NCBI GenBank assembly: GCA_046263055.1
Contig: JBHELO010000052.1
Span: 1 to 7,415, forward strand
DNA length: 7,415 nt
Direction: 5' to 3'
Source of the DNA: DATAQC01 sp046263055
GTDB lineage: Bacteria > Actinomycetota > Acidimicrobiia > Acidimicrobiales > AC-14
The notes below the pieces were generated by a model. It ran no database searches and was not told the DNA's origin. It saw nothing but the letters and a program-made list of their open reading frames with translations. Both the position numbers and the translations under genes were made by a program. How positions within the stretch are numbered: the stretch's first letter is position 1; each line of letters begins with the position of its first letter. Below, in pieces: positions 1-6,242 of the stretch.

Positions 1-504
1 TGCGGGGTGTTCGGCCGCCGGCGGGGATCGCCGGTCACGGCCCTGCGCTACCACAACGTGTACGGGCCCCGGATGCCGCGGGACACGCCGTACGCCGGCG
101 TGGCCGCCATCTTCCGCAGCGCCCTGGAGCTGGGCGAGTCGCCGCGCGTGTTCGAGGACGGGGGCCAGCAGCGGGACTTCGTACACGTGACCGACGTGGC
201 CCGGGCCAACGTCGCCGCCCTCACCGTGGAACCCCCGGCCGAGGGCGCGTTCAACGTGGCGTCGGGAGTGGCGCACACCGTGGGCGAGATGGCGGCGGCG
301 CTGGCCGACGCCTTCGGGCCGGGCGCGCCGCGGCCCGAGGTGACGGGCGGCTACCGGCTCGGCGACGTGCGCCACGTGCTGGCGTCGCCCACCCGGGCCG
401 CCGAACGCCTGGGGTTCAGGGCTGCGGTGGGCTTCGCCGAAGGCATGGCCGAGCTGGCCACCGCGCCGCTTCGCCCTCCGCCGGCCACGCCTCAGTTGCG
501 ATAG
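1..504 (+). CDS. NAD-dependent epimerase/dehydratase (extended SDR), C-terminal part
   Basis: The reading frame is open from the first base, so the gene begins left of the window; 167 codons are visible and the GTG at position 7 is not a credible start. The visible part matches the C-terminal substrate-binding half of extended short-chain dehydrogenases that epimerise or dehydrate nucleotide sugars. It contains RYHNVYGPR near the start, then the typical block QQRDFVHVTDVARAN (about window codons 56-70) and GAFNVASG, where family members bind the nucleotide-sugar. The Rossmann GxxGxxG motif and catalytic YxxxK lie in the missing part. The length is normal for this half. The 3' end overlaps the stop of the convergent flavoprotein gene by 13 bp. 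Substrate cannot be told: UDP-glucose/galactose-type or dTDP-sugar epimerase are both possible. The family is secure, the exact reaction is not. Confidence 0.85.
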   Translation, partial: CGVFGRRRGSPVTALRYHNVYGPRMPRDTPYAGVAAIFRSALELGESPRVFEDGGQQRDFVHVTDVARANVAALTVEPPAEGAFNVASGVAHTVGEMAAALADAFGPGAPRPEVTGGYRLGDVRHVLASPTRAAERLGFRAAVGFAEGMAELATAPLRPPPATPQLR

Positions 505-1718
505 GCGCCGGCCCCCGTGAACATGCCTCGCCGCCAACGGGCGGGCGTGGCCACGAGGGCGCGGGGGTAGTCCTCGAACAGCCAGCGGGCAAAGTTGCGG
601 CGCGTCCAGTCGCTGGACCCCGCCAGCCGGATAGCCGCCCGGGCGCCCTTGCGGTGGCTGATGACGCTCGAAAGGGCGCCCGCCAGGTGGTGGTCGGCGA
701 ACAGGGCCCGCTCCACGTCGGCCTGGTAGCGGCGCCCGGCCAGCACCGGCCGCGACGGTCCGGCGCCCTGCACGGCCTCGGCGGCGAGGCGGCCGGTGAG
801 CATGGCCTGGGCGATGCCCTCGCCGGTTAGGGGGTCGGTGGCGGCCGCCGCATCGCCCACGAACAGGGCGCGGCCCCCGGCCGCGGTCAGCGGCACGCCG
901 TCCACTCGGGCGGGGATGGGCCACGCCTTGTGGGTGCCCTCGGCCCGGGCCGAATGACCCAGCACCTCCCGCACCTGGGGGCGGGCCAGGATGTCGGGCC
1001 ACAGGTGCTTCATGTCCCGCACCGCGATGCCGGAGTCGCGCTGGATCCCGAAGCCCACGTTGGCCCGCCCGCCGGGCAGCGGGAACGACCACGCGTAGCC
1101 GGGCAGCAAATCGGCCTCGAACCACACCCACAGCGCGTCGGCGGCCGGGCCCACGCCCGAGAAGTACTGGCGGAAGGCGTGCCAGTCGCCCAGATAGCCG
1201 GGGACGGTGGCGCCCAGGGCGTGGCGCAGGGGGGACCAGGCGCCGTCGGCGCCGATGACGTAGGGCGCCCGCAGGGTGCCGAGGCCGTCGACCTCCAGCT
1301 CCACGCCGTCCGTCCCGGCGGACGCCGACACCAGGGCGCAGCCGTCGTGAACCTCGGCCCCCGCCGCCCGGGCGGCGTCGAGGACGGCGGCATCGAGCGC
1401 CAGGCGGGGGGCCACCGCCGCAAAGAGCCCCGGCCCCGGCGGCAGGGGCAGCCGCACGGTGTGGCCCGAGGGCGAGCGCACCACCGCGTCGGCCACCGGT
1501 TGCCAGCCGGGCACCGCCGCCGGCGACACGCCCAGGTCCTCCAGCTCGCGCAGGGCGGCGGTGGTGAGGCCGTCGCCACAGCACTTGTCCCGGGGGAAGC
1601 GGGCCTTGTCCACCACCACCACCCGGCACCCCGCCCGGGCCGCCACCACCGCGGCGGTGGCCCCCGCCGGGCCGCCGCCCACCACCACCAGGTCGGCGTC
1701 GACGACGGGCGCGGGCAT
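492..1718 (-). CDS. Geranylgeranyl reductase family FAD-dependent oxidoreductase
   Basis: A 408-residue flavoprotein of the geranylgeranyl reductase family, which saturates isoprenoid double bonds in menaquinone side chains, archaeal-type lipids or chlorophyll. Seen in the sequence: an N-terminal FAD-binding GGGPAGA (residues 14-20, GxGxxG), the family signature FPRDKCCGDGLT (41-52), VIGADGAWSPLR (154-165), and the second FAD contact GDAAAATDPLTGEGIAQA (288-305). Length and the CGDGL motif resemble the mycobacterial menaquinone reductase MenJ (about 400 residues), so menaquinone side-chain reduction is the best guess, but this is inference. The ATG at 1718 was chosen because homology begins there; the same frame stays open upstream, but that stretch is antisense to another gene and low in complexity. 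It starts 23 bp after the stop of the small membrane protein, suggesting co-transcription. No clear Shine-Dalgarno precedes it. Confidence 0.9.
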   Translation of the reverse strand: MPAPVVDADLVVVGGGPAGATAAVVAARAGCRVVVVDKARFPRDKCCGDGLTTAALRELEDLGVSPAAVPGWQPVADAVVRSPSGHTVRLPLPPGPGLFAAVAPRLALDAAVLDAARAAGAEVHDGCALVSASAGTDGVELEVDGLGTLRAPYVIGADGAWSPLRHALGATVPGYLGDWHAFRQYFSGVGPAADALWVWFEADLLPGYAWSFPLPGGRANVGFGIQRDSGIAVRDMKHLWPDILARPQVREVLGHSARAEGTHKAWPIPARVDGVPLTAAGGRALFVGDAAAATDPLTGEGIAQAMLTGRLAAEAVQGAGPSRPVLAGRRYQADVERALFADHHLAGALSSVISHRKGARAAIRLAGSSDWTRRNFARWLFEDYPRALVATPARWRRGMFTGAGAYRN

Positions 1719-1741
1719 CTCGGGAAGGACGGCGCGGGTGG

Positions 1742-2119
1742 TCAGCCGTCGCCCCGCGTGGCCAGGCGGCGGCAGGTGAGGGCGCTGCCCACCCCCGCCG
1801 ACAAGGCCATGAGGGACCCCCACCGATTCGCCTTTCCGGTCACCAGGGCGGTGAGGCTGAGGCTGGCGTCCACGCTGTCGGCGAACGCCCCCGCCTCCAG
1901 CCAGCCCCGCACCGGCGCCCCGTGCCGGGCGGCCAGCAGGGTGCCGATGCCCAGGGCCACGTCCCGCCCCGCCGCGGTACGGGCAAGGGTCCGGGCCGCA
2001 TAGGTGGCGGCGTCGGCGCCCAGCCACGGGCGCAGCACCCGGGTAGGAGCCACCAGCAGGGTGGCCCCCACGCTGATGCGGCCCAGCGCCACCGCTCGGA
2101 CGAGGGCGTCGTCGTTCAT
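1742..2119 (-). CDS. Small hydrophobic membrane protein, DUF4267-like (tentative)
   Basis: A 125-residue protein with about four hydrophobic segments (roughly 8-27, 52-65, 74-93 and 98-115), so probably an integral membrane protein. The pattern GRISVGATLLVAPTR, followed by ARTLARTAAGRDVALGIGTLLA and RGWLEAGAFADSVDA, recalls a family of uncharacterised actinobacterial proteins, some annotated as DUF4267; I cannot confirm the match and no function is known to me. The frame extends far upstream as an open frame, but the ATG at 2119 is the right start: it overlaps the stop of the VanW remnant as ATGA, and a GGGAG lies 9 nt before it (2133-2129). This overlap, and the 23-bp gap to the flavoprotein gene downstream, point to a three-gene transcript. 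Confidence 0.75.
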   Translation of the reverse strand: MNDDALVRAVALGRISVGATLLVAPTRVLRPWLGADAATYAARTLARTAAGRDVALGIGTLLAARHGAPVRGWLEAGAFADSVDASLSLTALVTGKANRWGSLMALSAGVGSALTCRRLATRGDG

Positions 2120-2490
2120 GGGCAGGTCACTCCCTCGGTCGGGGCGTAGAGGCCGTTGAAGCGGTCCACCAGCGTCCGGCCGTCGACGTAGTGGCGCGTG
2201 CGCTCGGTCGTCACCGCGGTGCACGGGCCGCGCCGGGACGTGGTCCGGTTGGAATGGGTGGCGTCCACGAAGTGGGTGGAGTACAGGGTCAAGGTGATCG
2301 ACGATTCGGTGTGGGCCGGCCAGACGAGGATGCCGTACGGGGTGGAGTTGCGCACCTTCAGGTCGAGGCTCGGGTACGAGATGGTGGCCTCCCGGCCCAT
2401 CCGGTGGGCGGCCAGCACCACGTTGCGGACGACCCGCCCGTGCGAGGCGCGGGGGTCGACGGCCCAGGCGGCGAGGACACGACGAACGTC
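2116..2490 (-). pseudogene. VanW family protein, C-terminal remnant
   Basis: The minus-strand frame from 2490 to 2116 encodes the C-terminal part of a VanW domain protein, a family of secreted or membrane-anchored envelope proteins found with vancomycin-resistance loci and in many actinobacteria. Recognisable pieces in order: HRMGREATISYPSLDLKVRN, STPYGILVWP, SSITLTLYST, then CTAVTTERTRHYVDGRTLVDRFNGLY and a closing EGVTC. What is missing is the core of the domain, including the conserved GGG[VIL]CQ block, plus the N-terminal region and signal or membrane anchor. An in-frame TGA at 2493-2491 closes the frame upstream. In another frame, GETF (2495-2484) resembles the PGETF motif that normally lies some 70-80 residues before GREAT; here the two are only about 30 codons apart. 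GTG 2421 is the first start codon. I infer a deleted, frameshifted remnant whose 3' end still couples to the next gene by ATGA. Confidence 0.7.
2129..2134 (-). promoter_or_regulatory. Ribosome binding site of the small membrane protein gene
   Basis: AGGGAG on the minus strand, 9 nt before the ATG at 2119. It lies inside the end of the VanW remnant and, with the ATGA overlap, supports this ATG over any upstream in-frame start. Confidence 0.5.
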
Positions 2491-2525
2491 TCACCCAGCG
2501 CGCCGGCGGCGACGGCGAGGCGTGG

Positions 2526-2675
2526 GCATCGGGCGGGTTGCCATCGGGCGGAGTGCGATCGGGCATGGAGCCATCGGGCGGAGTGCGATCGGGCATGGAG
2601 CCATCGGGCGGAGTGCGATCGGGCATGGTGCGATCGGGCATGGTGCGATCGGGCATGGGGCGATCGGGCATGGGA
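2526..2675. repeat. Tandem array of ten 15-bp units
   Basis: Ten consecutive 15-bp units, every one with the core ATCGGGC. Two forms alternate: form A, ccatcgggcggagtg (2541, 2571, 2601; a diverged copy at 2526), and form B, cgatcgggcatggag (2556, 2586), giving a 30-bp higher-order period. The right part is a run of form B variants ending tg, tg, gg and ga (2616, 2631, 2646, 2661). Because 15 is a multiple of three, the array stays open in several frames on both strands and generates pentapeptide pseudo-ORFs (for example MPDRT on the minus strand). Form B carries the palindrome CGATCG, present six times. There are no spacers, so this is a minisatellite and not a CRISPR. Confidence 0.95.
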
Positions 2676-2786
2676 GGTGCAACCGGACCACCATTGCACG
2701 GGTGGCGGGCACCGCCGCACGGTGGCGGCGTTCGGCAGGGACGGTTGCCGCCCGCCCCGGGGCGGTACCCGGGCCATGATGAGGGC
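2676..2786. other. Intergenic spacer with two inverted repeats
   Basis: Non-coding stretch between the 15-bp array and the lipoprotein start. It holds an inverted repeat GTGCAA/TTGCAC (2677-2682 and 2694-2699, 11-nt loop) and a perfect 14-bp palindrome CCGCCCCGGGGCGG (2752-2765). The palindrome ends 9 bp before the putative -10 hexamer, where a regulator could overlap the -35 region. Either could be an operator, but chance palindromes are common at this GC content. Confidence 0.3.
2775..2780 (+). promoter_or_regulatory. Possible -10 hexamer of the lipoprotein gene
   Basis: CATGAT, four matches to TATAAT including A2 and T6, ending 6 nt before the GTG at 2787. The spacing equals that of the two better leaderless candidates in this window. 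The first base is off consensus, so this is weak; a GAGG also lies just before the GTG but is too close for a good ribosome binding site. Confidence 0.25.
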
Positions 2787-3949
2787 GTGATCGGGCGCAC
2801 GGCGAGGATGGCGGCGGTCCTCGCCGGACTGGTCCTGGCCGCTGCCTGTTCGAGGGGAAGCGCCCCGAACCCGGGGTCGGGCCAGCCGACGACGGCGGTG
2901 ACACCGGCCCCGACCGGCCCGACCCCCACCACCACCGGCGCCGCAGAACCGGCGCCCGCCGGGACCGGGCCGGTACCCGCCGGGTTCTCAGCCCGATCCT
3001 TCACGGCCGTCAGCGCCGCCACCTTCTGGCTGCTGGGTGACGCCCCGTGCTCATCGCCCCCGTGCACGTCGGTGGTGCGCACGACCGACGGAGGGAAGAC
3101 TTTCGTCGGCCTCCCGGCGCCCCGGGCCCCGCTGGCCACCGGCCGCCCCGGCGGTGACGGCGGTGCCGTCGACCGGCTCCGGTTCGCCGACCTCGCCGAC
3201 GGATGGTCGTTCGGCCACGCCCTGTGGGCCACCCACGACGCCGGCCGCTCGTGGCACCCCCTCACCATGGACGGCGCGGTGTTCGACCTGGCGGCATCGG
3301 GCGGCGTGGCCTACGCGGTGGTCGGCCGCTGCGATGTCGGCGGGCGGTGCTCGGGGTACGACCTGCTGCGCTCGCCGGTGGGCGTCGACGACTGGAAGCC
3401 CGTGAACGTGGGCCGCGCCCTCGGGGGAGATGCCGCCGCGCCGGCGCTGGCCGTGCAGGGATCGAGCGTCTACCTCCAGACCTTCAGCGGCGGTGCCGAC
3501 CTGTTCGTGTGTCCCATGACCGCGGGGTGTCGTTCACCTCCCACAAGGGCCCGTGCGTGGCCGGCCTGGCGGGCAGCCTGGCGGCCACCACGGGCGCTGT
3601 GTGGGCGGACTGCGCCACCGGCATGCTGGCGGTCGCCTGGCGGTCGCTCGACGGCGGGGCGACATTCTCGGTGGACCAGTCGCCGGAGATGCCGAACAGC
3701 GCGGTGCTTGCCGTCGGCGACGCCCATACCGCGGTGCTGGGGTTCCCCGACGGGCGCCTGTTCCAGACGAGCGACGCCGCCCGTTGGTCGGTGACCTACA
3801 CGGCGTCCCAGCCGTTCGCCATCTGGAGGTTCGTGGGGTTCACAACGTCGCAGATAGTCGACGTCATCGCCGAGACAGGCCCGGACGCCACGCGGCTCCT
3901 GCGCAGCGAGAACGGCGGGCGGTCATGGCACGAGGTGGCGATCCGCTGA
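2787..3949 (+). pseudogene. Asp-box (BNR/YCF48-like) beta-propeller lipoprotein, frameshifted
   Basis: Starts at GTG 2787 with a lipoprotein signal peptide: basic n-region MIGRTAR, hydrophobic core, and LAAAC placing the lipidated Cys at residue 21. A Pro/Thr/Ala-rich linker follows (about 25-66), then a domain with Asp-box motifs: TTDGGKTF (99-106), THDAGRSW (149-156), SHDRGVSF, SLDGGATF and SENGGRSW near the C-terminus. Such repeats build extracytoplasmic beta-propellers, as in sialidase-like and photosystem-assembly-like (YCF48) proteins; ligand unknown. The frame breaks at the GTGTGT tract 3507-3512: frame one reads to Val241, and the domain continues in another frame from TCC 3512 to TGA 3949. 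Removing one TG, or adding one base, restores about 386 residues. It could be a sequencing error, a recent mutation or slippage. The domain on both sides of the break is intact, so decay, if real, is young. ATG 2808 is an alternative start that would lose the basic n-region. Confidence 0.75.
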
Positions 3950-3976
3950 GGTCCGGGGGTGCGATTGCGGGTCGGC

Positions 3977-3982
3977 TAGGTT
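3977..3982 (+). promoter_or_regulatory. -10 hexamer for leaderless gmd transcription
   Basis: TAGGTT fits the actinobacterial TANNNT -10 consensus and ends exactly 6 nt before the GTG start of gmd, so transcription would begin at or next to the start codon. No Shine-Dalgarno is visible in the 39-bp gap after the lipoprotein gene, which supports leaderless initiation. No convincing -35 element was found. Confidence 0.45.
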
Positions 3983-3988
3983 CCCGTC

Positions 3989-4987
3989 GTGCCCCGAGCG
4001 CTGATCACCGGCATCACCGGCCAGGACGGCCGCTACCTGGCCCAGCTCCTCGTGGGCAAGGGCTACGCCGTGGTGGGGATGGTGCGTGGGCAGAACAACC
4101 CCAAGATTCAGATGGTGCAGGAGGAGACGCCCGGGCTGGAGATGGTGGAGGGCGATCTCCAGGACCTGTCGTCGCTCATCGCCGTGGTCGAGCAGGTGCA
4201 GCCCGACGAGGTCTACAACCTCGGCGCCATCAGCTTCGTGGCCCTGTCGTTCCGCCAACCCGAGCTCACCGCCGACATCACCGGCCTCGGCGTGCTGCGC
4301 ATGCTGGAGGCCATCCGGGTGGTCGGCGGCTCACGGGACAACTCCATCCGCTTCTACCAGGCGTCTTCGTCGGAGATGTTCGGCAAGGTCCGGGAAACGC
4401 CCCAGACCGAGCGCACACCCTTCCATCCCCGGTCGCCGTACGGCGCGGCCAAGGTGTTCGGGCACTACACCACCGTCAACTACCGCGAGGCCTACGGGCT
4501 CTTCGCGGCATCCGGCATCTGCTTCAACCACGAGAGCCCCCGCCGGGGCCTGGAGTTCGTCACCCGCAAGGTCACCAACGCGGTGGCCCGGATCAAACTC
4601 GGCCTCCAGGACTCGCTGGTGCTCGGCAACGTGGATGCGTCCCGTGACTGGGGCTTCGCCGGCGACTTCGCCGAGGCCATGTGGCTCATGCTCCAACAGG
4701 ACGAGGCCGACGACTACGTGATCGCCACCGGGGAGACCCACACGGTCCGCGAGCTGTTGGACCTGGCCTTCCGGGCCGGCGGACTGGGCGACTGGGAGCC
4801 CTACGTGCAGCGCGACCCCCGCTTCGAACGTCCCGCCGAGGTGGACGTGCTCACCGGCGACGCCACCAAGGCGGAGACCCGCCTGGGCTGGAAGCGCAAG
4901 GTGGGCTTCGCCGAGCTGGTGGAGATGATGGTGGTGTCCGACCTGGAGGCGGAGGCCGCCCGCATACCCCGCCCGGCGGCCCGCTGA
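3989..4987 (+). CDS. gmd: GDP-mannose 4,6-dehydratase
   Basis: A 332-residue extended SDR enzyme that converts GDP-D-mannose to GDP-4-keto-6-deoxy-D-mannose in the cytoplasm, the first step to GDP-fucose, GDP-rhamnose and related sugars for surface glycans. Seen: nucleotide-binding GITGQDGRYLAQ (G8, G11, G14), YNLGAISFVALSF (76-88), the active-site block SSSEMFG (126-132), catalytic Y151 and K155 in RSPYGAAK, the family stretch ICFNHESPRRG (177-187), and RPAEVDVLTGDATKA (281-295). Length is at the short end of the usual 320-375. GTG 3989 begins directly before the Rossmann strand and has a TANNNT hexamer 6 nt upstream. No GDP-fucose synthase or GDP-4-keto-6-deoxymannose reductase adjoins it, so the end product is unknown; the truncated epimerase 3.5 kb away is at best a loose partner. 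It converges on the FKBP gene with a 9-bp gap. Confidence 0.93.
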   Translation: MPRALITGITGQDGRYLAQLLVGKGYAVVGMVRGQNNPKIQMVQEETPGLEMVEGDLQDLSSLIAVVEQVQPDEVYNLGAISFVALSFRQPELTADITGLGVLRMLEAIRVVGGSRDNSIRFYQASSSEMFGKVRETPQTERTPFHPRSPYGAAKVFGHYTTVNYREAYGLFAASGICFNHESPRRGLEFVTRKVTNAVARIKLGLQDSLVLGNVDASRDWGFAGDFAEAMWLMLQQDEADDYVIATGETHTVRELLDLAFRAGGLGDWEPYVQRDPRFERPAEVDVLTGDATKAETRLGWKRKVGFAELVEMMVVSDLEAEAARIPRPAAR

Positions 4988-5001
4988 GCCCCGGGTTCAG
5001 C
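4983..5001. terminator. Hairpin across two convergent stop codons
   Basis: Arms GCTGAGCC (4983-4990) and GGTTCAGC (4994-5001) pair over 8 bp with one G-U on the plus-strand transcript, around a 3-nt loop. Each arm holds one stop codon: TGA of gmd and the complement of the FKBP TGA. There is no T tract, so a role as a bidirectional terminator is a guess. Confidence 0.3.
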
Positions 5002-5374
5002 CGACCCCGACCAGGTCCACCACGAACACGAGGGTCTCCCCCGGCTTGATGGCCCGGCCCGCCCCCCGGTCGCCGTAGCCCAGGTGGGGCGGGATGGTGA
5101 GCCGGCGGCGCCCACCGACCCGCATCCCGGCCACGCCCTGGTCCCACCCGGCGATGACCTGGCCGCCGCCGAGGCGGAAGCCGAATGTGCTGCGGCGGTC
5201 CCAGGAGGCGTCGAACTGCTTTCCCGTGGACCACGACACGCCCACGTAGTGCACGTCCACCTGCTGGCCGGGCGTGGCCTCGGGGCCGTCGCCCACCGTC
5301 AGGTCGTCGATCTGCAGCGCGGTCGGCGGGTCCCCGCCGGCCAGCTTCACCTCGGGCTTGCTCGGGGATGCCAT
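4997..5374 (-). CDS. FKBP-type peptidyl-prolyl cis-trans isomerase
   Basis: A 125-residue single-domain FK506-binding protein that catalyses cis-trans isomerisation of X-Pro bonds during protein folding. Aligned by eye with human FKBP12, the pocket residues are all present: Y43, F54, D55 (in GKQFDASWDR), F64, F66, V73, I74, W77 (in GQVIAGWDQG), Y100 (LGYGDRG) and F117 (ETLVFVVDL). No signal peptide or membrane segment is visible, so it is probably cytoplasmic; its length is typical of small bacterial FKBPs. ATG 5374 is chosen because the frame upstream of it is low-complexity and a TANNNT hexamer lies 6 nt before the ATG. It has its own apparent promoter and is 73 bp downstream of the stalked membrane protein gene, so it need not share a transcript with it. 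Family assignment is secure; client proteins are unknown. Confidence 0.93.
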   Translation of the reverse strand: MASPSKPEVKLAGGDPPTALQIDDLTVGDGPEATPGQQVDVHYVGVSWSTGKQFDASWDRRSTFGFRLGGGQVIAGWDQGVAGMRVGGRRRLTIPPHLGYGDRGAGRAIKPGETLVFVVDLVGVG

Positions 5375-5380
5375 GCCGCC

Positions 5381-5386
5381 ACCGTA
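5381..5386 (-). promoter_or_regulatory. -10 hexamer for leaderless FKBP transcription
   Basis: TACGGT on the minus strand (TANNNT) ends exactly 6 nt before the ATG at 5374, the same geometry as at gmd. No Shine-Dalgarno is present in the intervening bases. A -35 element is not recognisable. Confidence 0.45.
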
Positions 5387-5447
5387 GCGTCGGCGGGTGC
5401 GGGGCCGGCGTGGCGGCCGGTCCACGGCGGCGTCCCCGGTGGGCCGA

Positions 5448-6242
5448 TCAGGTGATGGTGAAGGCCGTGGGGGCCGACCGGTACGGCCCGAAGATGGCGG
5501 TGACGGTGTAGGTGCCGGGCCCGCAGACCGCCGGGGCGCCCGCCGCCGCCGGGCACCGGGCGGGCCACTGCAGGGGCGCGGTGAGGGTCTGGCCCGGTTC
5601 CCACCTGGGATAAGGGTTGGCGGGCGTGCCCATGGTGAACATGTCGGCGACACCCACACCCCCGAGAAGGGTGCCGGCACCGTCGCGCAGCTCCAGGCCC
5701 GGGTCGACTGGTTGGCAGGCGTGGCCGGAGCGGTTCTGGGCCGACGCCACGACGTCGATGACGGCCCCCGGCGCGTAGCTGGTCCGGCCGGTCGCGGCGC
5801 TCACGGCGACGTCCGACGCCGGGCACAGGGGGAGGGGGACCGGAAGCGTGGTGGTCCTGGTCGGCTCGGGGACCGCGGCCGGCGGCACGGTGGTCACCGG
5901 CCGGGCCACGGGCGACGTGGTGGTGGTGGTGCGGGTCGGCGGCGGGGCCGTCAGGACCGTGGGGCCGGGTCCCGGGCCGGCCGTCGTCGTGGTGTCGGCG
6001 GCAACGGGGTCGGTCATCGGTGGCCCAAGAGGAGGACCGGTCACCCGCAGCGGCGCCCGGCCGGTACCGGGAGTGGCCATGGCGGCCACCGACGCCCCCA
6101 GGCCGACGATGACAATGGCCACCGCCAACGCCGACAACCGTAGGCGCCGCAGTCGTATGCGGTCGGCTTCCGCCCGGACCACCGCCGGCGGCTCGCGCTC
6201 CGCCCGTCCGGGGACACCGTCGATGTGGTCATCCCAGCGCAA
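5448..6242 (-). CDS. Single-pass membrane protein with Thr/Pro stalk and beta-sandwich-like ectodomain
   Basis: A 264-residue protein that I do not recognise as a named family. Order of parts: a charged cytoplasmic N-terminus (1-35, with RIRLRRLRLSA before the membrane), one hydrophobic helix (about 36-56), a long low-complexity Thr/Pro-rich stalk (about 60-138, with runs such as TTTT and RTTTTTS), and a compact ectodomain (140-264) with four Cys (140, 176, 230, 240) that could form two disulfides. The ectodomain, with its ending GPGTYTVTAIFGPYRSAPTAFTIT, looks like an Ig-like or BsuPI-type beta-sandwich; that is inference. The start is TTG 6242, fixed by a strong GGAGGT 5 nt upstream. It overlaps the end of the decayed ECF sigma remnant, the usual position of an anti-sigma gene, but no HxxxCxxC zinc-binding motif is present in the cytoplasmic part, so an anti-sigma role is unsupported. 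Confidence 0.8.
   Translation of the reverse strand: MRWDDHIDGVPGRAEREPPAVVRAEADRIRLRRLRLSALAVAIVIVGLGASVAAMATPGTGRAPLRVTGPPLGPPMTDPVAADTTTTAGPGPGPTVLTAPPPTRTTTTTSPVARPVTTVPPAAVPEPTRTTTLPVPLPLCPASDVAVSAATGRTSYAPGAVIDVVASAQNRSGHACQPVDPGLELRDGAGTLLGGVGVADMFTMGTPANPYPRWEPGQTLTAPLQWPARCPAAAGAPAVCGPGTYTVTAIFGPYRSAPTAFTIT

Noticed and set aside
930..2003. A 357-codon plus-strand open frame across the flavoprotein gene
   Set aside because: It is antisense to a well-supported geranylgeranyl-reductase-family gene, is rich in Gly/Arg/His/Ala, and shows no domain. Long antisense frames are expected at this GC content.
2526..2675. CRISPR array, or a real pentapeptide-repeat protein
   Set aside because: Units abut without spacers and are only 15 bp. 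Several frames on both strands are open simply because the unit is a multiple of three, and none leads into a supported domain except by chance fusion to the lipoprotein frame.
2120..3268. N-terminal extension of the small membrane protein frame up to 3268 (minus strand)
   Set aside because: It runs through the VanW remnant, the 15-bp array and the antisense of the lipoprotein. The ATGA overlap and Shine-Dalgarno at 2119 define the real start.
3553..4647. A 364-codon plus-strand frame overlapping the lipoprotein end and gmd
   Set aside because: It is a shadow frame, rich in Arg/Gly/His, crossing two genes recognised in other frames.
5900..5940. GGT/ACC trinucleotide run as a separate repeat locus
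   Set aside because: It encodes the Thr-rich stalk of the membrane protein in frame and needs no other explanation.
5448..6242. Zinc-binding anti-sigma factor identity for the stalked membrane protein
   Set aside because: Position and topology would fit, but the 35-residue cytoplasmic part lacks any Cys and the HxxxCxxC motif, and is too short for a usual anti-sigma domain.
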